Shown here: in pieces, positions 39,390 through 42,895 of the stretch
Position numbering within the stretch: position 1 is the first letter of the stretch
Layout: each line of letters opens with the position of its first letter
Assembly: GCF_900091595.1 (NCBI RefSeq)
Contig: NZ_FMCW01000043.1
Location: forward strand, 1 to 42,895
Origin: Micromonospora haikouensis
Lineage (GTDB): Bacteria > Actinomycetota > Actinomycetes > Mycobacteriales > Micromonosporaceae
Direction of reading: 5' to 3'
DNA: 42,895 bases
The notes under the pieces: generated by a model
Databases searched by the model: none
The model's input: the letters and a program-made list of their open reading frames with translations, nothing else
What the model was told of the DNA's origin: nothing
Program-made: the position numbers and the translations under genes

Positions 39390-40559
39390 GTGCTGTCGAC
39401 CCAACGGCTCCCCGTGGACTTCTACCGCTCGGTGCAGGACGACGTGCGCGCCGCCGCCGACCGCGCCGGCCTGGCCGCCGTCCTCACCGACCACCCCGAC
39501 GACGTCGCCTACCTCACCGGCTTCTTCCACCACCCCTGCGAACGACCGGTGGCCGTGCTGCTGCCCGTCGACGGCCCCACCCGGCTGCTGCTGCCCGAGC
39601 TGGAACGCGAGCACGCGCAGGCCCAGCACGCCGCCGCCGACCTGGTGTCCTACCCGGAGTTCCCCGGCCGCGTCCCGCCGTTCACCCACCTGCGCGACGT
39701 CGCCGGCCGCGTCGGCCACCCCGGCAGCACCGCCGCCGCCCGCGTCGCCGAGATCGCCCGGGACCTGCCCCGCGCCGAGCTGGAGATCGCCGACGTGGTG
39801 GGCACGGCCCGGCTGCGCAAGCGGCCCGAGGAGATCGCCCTGCACGCCGAGGCCGCCCGGATCACCGACCTCATGCTGGTCGCCGGCCGCGACCTTGTCG
39901 AACAGGCGCTCGCCGCCGGCGGCGAGCTGCCGAGCGAGGCCGAGCTGGCCGCGCACGTCACCCGGGTCGGCACCGCCACGATGTACGCCGACCACGCCGA
40001 CGTCGTGGTGGTGTCCCTGCTCGCCGGCGGCCTCGTCTACGCCGGCCCCAACAGCGCCCACCCGCACGGCCTGCCCTCGGGCTACCGGCTGCGCCCCGGC
40101 GACACGTTCATGCTCTCCCTCGGCTGCGCCGTCGGTGGCCGGTACGTCGAGGGGGAGCGCACGTTCCTCCTCGGCGAGCCCAGCGCCGAGCAGCGCCGCT
40201 ACTACGAGGCCGTGCGTGCCGCCCAGCAGGCCGGCACCGAGTTCCTCGCCCCGGGCGTGGTCTGCGCCGACGCCAACCGGCACTGCCTCGACGTGATCCG
40301 CGACGCCGGCCTGGCCGGGTTCCTGCGCCACCGGCAGGGCCATGGCATCGGCCTCGGCATGCACGAGCCGCCGTGGCTGGAGGACGGCGACCCGACCGTG
40401 CTGGAGGAGGGCATGGTCGTCTCCAACGAGCCCGGCATCTACGTGCCCGGCCACGCCGGCTACCGCATCTCCGACTCGATGCTGATCACCGGATCCGGGG
40501 CCCGCCCCTTCACCAGCTACCCCCGTTCCCTCGACGACGTCGTCATCCCCGTCCCCTGA
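39390..40559 (+). CDS. M24 (pita-bread) fold peptidase/creatinase-like protein with altered metal site
   Basis: A 389-residue protein with the two-domain layout of Xaa-Pro peptidases and creatinases: N-terminal domain to about 150, then the pita-bread fold. The five metal ligands of active M24 enzymes (Asp, Asp, His, Glu, Glu) are only partly kept. The first Asp is Ser243 in FMLSLGCAVGG, the second is Glu254 in YVEGERTF, His318 is present in GHGIGLGMHEPPW, the Glu in NEPGIY is present (Glu347), and the last is Ser361 in RISDSMLIT. A metal-independent, creatinase-type amidino or C-N hydrolysis is possible, or a peptidase that lost activity. It is expressed with the peptide importer. The start GTG lies directly after the permease stop. 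Confidence 0.87.
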   Translation: MLSTQRLPVDFYRSVQDDVRAAADRAGLAAVLTDHPDDVAYLTGFFHHPCERPVAVLLPVDGPTRLLLPELEREHAQAQHAAADLVSYPEFPGRVPPFTHLRDVAGRVGHPGSTAAARVAEIARDLPRAELEIADVVGTARLRKRPEEIALHAEAARITDLMLVAGRDLVEQALAAGGELPSEAELAAHVTRVGTATMYADHADVVVVSLLAGGLVYAGPNSAHPHGLPSGYRLRPGDTFMLSLGCAVGGRYVEGERTFLLGEPSAEQRRYYEAVRAAQQAGTEFLAPGVVCADANRHCLDVIRDAGLAGFLRHRQGHGIGLGMHEPPWLEDGDPTVLEEGMVVSNEPGIYVPGHAGYRISDSMLITGSGARPFTSYPRSLDDVVIPVP

Positions 40560-40591
40560 GCCGCCGTCCCGTCCCCTGAGGAGTGCCTGCC

Positions 40592-41443
40592 GTGCGACTG
40601 CCGATCAACGGAAACGAACTGGAGGTGGAGGTCTTCGGCGCCGAGGACGCTCCGCTGCTCATCGCCCACCACGGCGCGCCCGGCCTCGGCTCCCGCGCCG
40701 AGCCCCGCGCCACGTTCCGGCCGTTCGCCGACACGTTCCGCGTCCTGGTCTTCGACGCCCGCGGCAGCGGCGTCAGCGAGGGCCGGCCGCCGTTCACCCA
40801 CGAGCAGTGGGTCGCCGACGTCGACGCGCTGCGGGAGTGGGCCGGCGCGGAGCGGTTCGTCCTGGCCGGCGGCTCCTACGGCGGCTTCATCGCCATGGAG
40901 TACGCGATCCGCCACCCGGAGCGGCTCACCGCCCTCGTGCTGCGCGACACCTCCGCCGACCACGAGAACGAGAAGGCCGCCCGGCACAACGCCGAGACAT
41001 CCACCCGTGTGAAGATCGACCCCGACAAGCTGGACCGCATCAACACCGGACGGGTGCGTGACGATGACGACCTGCGGGACTGCTGGCGGGAGATCCTGCC
41101 GCTCTACGACCACGTCTACGATCCGGCGGCCGTCGAGGCCAAGGTCGAGGCCACGTTCTACCGCTACGAGACGCACAACCACGCGTTCGCGGTGAACCAG
41201 CCCGCGTACGACATCAAGGCCGACCTGCACCGCATCACCTGCCCGACGCTGGTGACCGTGGGCCGCGACGACTGGATCACCCCGGTGGCCAGCAGCGAGA
41301 CCATCGCCGCCCTGATCCCCGACGCGCGGCTGGTGGTGTTCGAGAAGTCCGGCCACTCCCCGCAGGTGGAGGAGGCCGAGCTGTGGCGCGAGACGGTACG
41401 CGACTTCCTGCGCGAGGTGGGGGCGGATGAGCAGCGGTCCTGA
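40592..41443 (+). CDS. Alpha/beta hydrolase, proline-iminopeptidase-like (S33)
   Basis: A 283-residue alpha/beta hydrolase. LLIAHHGAPGLGS carries the oxyanion turn, VLVFDARGSGVSEG is the strand after it, GGSYGG has nucleophile Ser95, VGRDDWITP has the acid, and KSGHSPQ the His. DARGSG and GGSYGG resemble proline iminopeptidases. The cap domain is the variable helical part (about residues 125-215). The GTG at 40592 is chosen because GAGGAG ends 8 bases before; a GTG at 40583 overlaps that site. The next gene starts inside its 3' end. It probably works with the M19 and M24 proteins on imported peptides. Confidence 0.88.
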   Translation: MRLPINGNELEVEVFGAEDAPLLIAHHGAPGLGSRAEPRATFRPFADTFRVLVFDARGSGVSEGRPPFTHEQWVADVDALREWAGAERFVLAGGSYGGFIAMEYAIRHPERLTALVLRDTSADHENEKAARHNAETSTRVKIDPDKLDRINTGRVRDDDDLRDCWREILPLYDHVYDPAAVEAKVEATFYRYETHNHAFAVNQPAYDIKADLHRITCPTLVTVGRDDWITPVASSETIAALIPDARLVVFEKSGHSPQVEEAELWRETVRDFLREVGADEQRS

Positions 41444-42407
41444 GCACCTGGACGACCTGGACCGGCGGATCATCCTGGCCCTGCAGGCCGACGGGCGGGC
41501 CACCTGGACCGAGATCGCCGAGCGGTGCCAGACGTCGGTGACCACCGTGGCGCGCCGCGGCCAGCAGCTGCTGCGCGACGGCATCGTCCGGGTCGCGGTG
41601 ATGCCTGACGTCGAGTACCCGGGCGCGGCGGACCTGTTCGTGCTGCGCATCACCTGTGAGCCGGGCACCCAGAAGCGGGTGCTGGCCCAGCTCGCCGACC
41701 GGGCCGACCTGCGCTTCCTGGCCCTGGTCACCGGCCCGGCGGACATCATCGCCGAGCTGAGCCTGCGCCGGGGCGACTCGCTGCACGCCCGGATCGTCGA
41801 GGAGATCCAGGCGATCGAGGGCGTGCAGCGCTGCGACACCGACCTGACCCTGCACGTCTACAAGGTCTCGCACGACTGGGGCCAGCAGCTGGTCGTGCCG
41901 GGCACGCCCGACACCGTGGTCGAGGTGCACCAGTGCGCGCCGGGTCACTTCGACGCCGCCGACGAGAAGATCATCGACTTCATGCAGGAGGACGGCCGGG
42001 CCAGCTTCCGCGCGGTCGCCAAGGCCCTCGGCGTCGACGAGAGCACGGTGCGCCGCCGGTTCGAGGTGCTCCAGCGCCGGGGCTGCATCAGCGTGGTCAC
42101 GCTGGTCTCCGCGCCGGCGCTCGGCTTCGAGTCCGAGATCATCTTCAACATCACCGTCGACCCGGCCCGCCTCGACACCCTCGCGCACGAGCTGGGCACC
42201 CACCGGGGCGTCCGGTACGTCGCGGCCACCCTCAACCGCAACGCGCTGTTCTGCGAGGTCATCCTGCCCACCACCGACGACGTGCACGCGTTCACCACCC
42301 GTACGCTCGGTCGCCTCGACGGGGTGCAGGGCTGGACGGCCAGCATGGTGCTGCTCACCATCCGGCGGGGCTTCGTCGAGACCCCCTGGTGGCGCGACAA
42401 CGTCTGA
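41427..42407 (+). CDS. Double-domain Lrp/AsnC-family regulator
   Basis: A 326-residue protein with two complete Lrp/AsnC units, about twice the usual size. Each has a winged helix: LDRRIILALQADGRATWTEI at about 10, and DEKIIDFMQEDGRASFRAV at about 180. Each is followed by a RAM-like sensor domain (LRFLALVTGPADIIAELSL; VRYVAATLNRNALFCEVIL). The ATG lies within the hydrolase 3' end, so it is co-translated with the peptide operon. It probably adjusts that operon in response to an amino acid or peptide, and the three 31-bp spaced boxes at 34572-34640 are a candidate site (inference). Direct proof of the ligand is absent. Confidence 0.92.
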   Translation: MSSGPEHLDDLDRRIILALQADGRATWTEIAERCQTSVTTVARRGQQLLRDGIVRVAVMPDVEYPGAADLFVLRITCEPGTQKRVLAQLADRADLRFLALVTGPADIIAELSLRRGDSLHARIVEEIQAIEGVQRCDTDLTLHVYKVSHDWGQQLVVPGTPDTVVEVHQCAPGHFDAADEKIIDFMQEDGRASFRAVAKALGVDESTVRRRFEVLQRRGCISVVTLVSAPALGFESEIIFNITVDPARLDTLAHELGTHRGVRYVAATLNRNALFCEVILPTTDDVHAFTTRTLGRLDGVQGWTASMVLLTIRRGFVETPWWRDNV

Positions 42408-42460
42408 GGCGGGCATCCGGGCAGGTCGGAGGCCTTCTCCGTCAAGGAGGGGGGTCGATT

Positions 42461-42489
42461 TTGCGGGCCCGAGGGGACGGTAGTAATGT
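42461..42489 (+). promoter_or_regulatory. rRNA operon promoter P1 (probable)
   Basis: TTGCGG (42461-42466) and TAATGT (42484-42489) are 17 bases apart, upstream of a conserved-looking rRNA leader. The -35 fits the consensus less well than P2. Confidence 0.5.
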
Positions 42490-42630
42490 TCTGTTCCGGC
42501 AGGGAAACGGGCGCCAGGTGGGAGACCACGGCGGACGGCCTGCCGGACCCCAGGAAGCCACCGGCGGATGCCGGGTGCAGAATGGTGGCCGTAATTCGGG
42601 TGGAAGCGGGTCGGATCGGGATTCTCCGGT

Positions 42631-42659
42631 TTGACAGTGCGGAAACCGGAGGGTAACGT
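42631..42659 (+). promoter_or_regulatory. rRNA operon promoter P2
   Basis: A perfect TTGACA (42631-42636), 17-base spacer, then TAACGT (42654-42659), about 230 bases before the 16S start. This is the strongest promoter by consensus near the window end. Confidence 0.75.
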
Positions 42660-42752
42660 AGTAAAAGTGCCCAGCGCGAAAGCGGGGGGCGCGGATGAAC
42701 GGAATGCCCCGGATGGGGCCCCCGGGTTTGGGGGTTTCGGATGGTGTGTGGT

Positions 42753-42762
42753 TGTTCTTTGA
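42753..42762 (+). promoter_or_regulatory. boxA-like antitermination element of the rRNA leader
   Basis: TTGTTCTTTGAGAACTC fits the actinobacterial boxA context (E. coli boxA is TGCTCTTTA). GTTC and GAAC can form a short stem around it. Nus factors would act here to prevent early termination in rRNA. Confidence 0.65.
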
Positions 42763-42888
42763 GAACTCAACAGGGTGCTTGATAAGCCAGTGCCAAGTAG
42801 TTTGATACCCCGCGCTGGGTCGGCTTTGCCGGTCTGGTGGGGATTTCTTTGGCAACACTTTGTTGTCGGGATGGATTGTTCAACAGGT

Positions 42889-42895
42889 TTTTGTT
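42889..42895 (+). rRNA. 16S rRNA 5' end, first few bases only
   Basis: The last seven bases are compatible with the mature 5' end of actinobacterial 16S rRNA (TTTTGTT). Too short to prove; inferred from the leader and the window edge. Confidence 0.3.

Larger units (their letters stand above)
42660..42895 (+). ncRNA. Leader of a ribosomal RNA operon (rRNA precursor 5' region)
   Basis: Non-coding, A/T-richer than its surroundings, with the boxA element at 42753 and the stretch AACTCAACAGGGTGCTTGAT typical of actinobacterial 16S leaders. The last bases (GTTTTTGTT) match the usual start of actinobacterial 16S rRNA, which continues with GGAGAGTTTGATC outside the window. It is therefore the leader; the 16S gene itself is not seen. 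Confidence 0.75.

Noticed and set aside
1..42895. tRNA genes, CRISPR arrays, transposases or integrases
   Set aside because: None recognised on either strand; no evidence of a mobile element apart from the composition break in the KS-AT gene.

Overview
The window is very GC-rich DNA with GTG/TTG starts, dense ATGA/GTGA gene overlaps and many secreted or lipoprotein genes. This points to a filamentous actinomycete. The rRNA leader at the right edge and the gene content look most like Micromonosporaceae (inference; no marker gene is complete here).

Region 1 (1-10841) is the right-hand end of a biosynthetic gene cluster. A polyketide synthase module is split into a KS-AT protein (5' end outside the window) and a DH-KR-ACP protein that carries a C-terminal PLP-dependent alpha-oxoamine synthase. 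Between the two halves, overlapping both, sits an AlkC-type DNA alkylation-repair glycosylase. Downstream follow a small protein of unknown function, a histone-deacetylase-like zinc amidohydrolase, a type II thioesterase and a DHA2-type efflux pump. The simplest reading is a pathway to an amino-ketone-type polyketide that alkylates DNA, with a built-in repair enzyme for self-protection and a pump for export. This is the most interesting part of the window.

Region 2 (10881-17614) is a carbohydrate locus. It has a GH32/68/43-like hydrolase, a LacI-type repressor, a family 1 sugar ABC importer (binding lipoprotein and two permeases, no ATPase) and a beta-lactamase-fold esterase. A GCTAAA-N4-TTTAGC operator lies just downstream of the importer promoter, and a half-degenerate copy lies before the hydrolase.

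Region 3 (17737-26868) holds an unrecognised protein and then a MacAB-like efflux system: a Cys-containing lipoprotein, two membrane-fusion proteins, an OmpR-type response regulator, a histidine kinase, an ABC ATPase, a MacB permease and a DUF5666-like protein. The promoter region between the lipoprotein and the first fusion protein has two opposed triplets of 11-bp repeats, probably response-regulator sites. A related pair precedes the second fusion protein.

Region 4 (27003-32478) has a secreted CBM2-GH5 cellulase with C-terminal Ig/CBM46-like modules and an operator inside its promoter, a DUF218 protein, a family 2 glycosyltransferase and a CPA1 cation/proton antiporter.

Region 5 (32504-42407) is a peptide uptake and degradation island. 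Two Opp/Dpp ATPases are divergent from an M19 dipeptidase, a family 5 binding lipoprotein, two permeases, an M24-fold protein with an altered metal site, an S33-like alpha/beta hydrolase and a double-domain Lrp/AsnC regulator. Three CCGTGCC boxes spaced exactly 31 bp apart lie in or at the edge of the divergent promoter region.

Region 6 (42408-42895) is the promoter and leader of a ribosomal RNA operon. It has two promoters and a boxA-like element, and the 16S gene starts at or just past the window end. No tRNA, CRISPR array, insertion sequence or integrase was seen.
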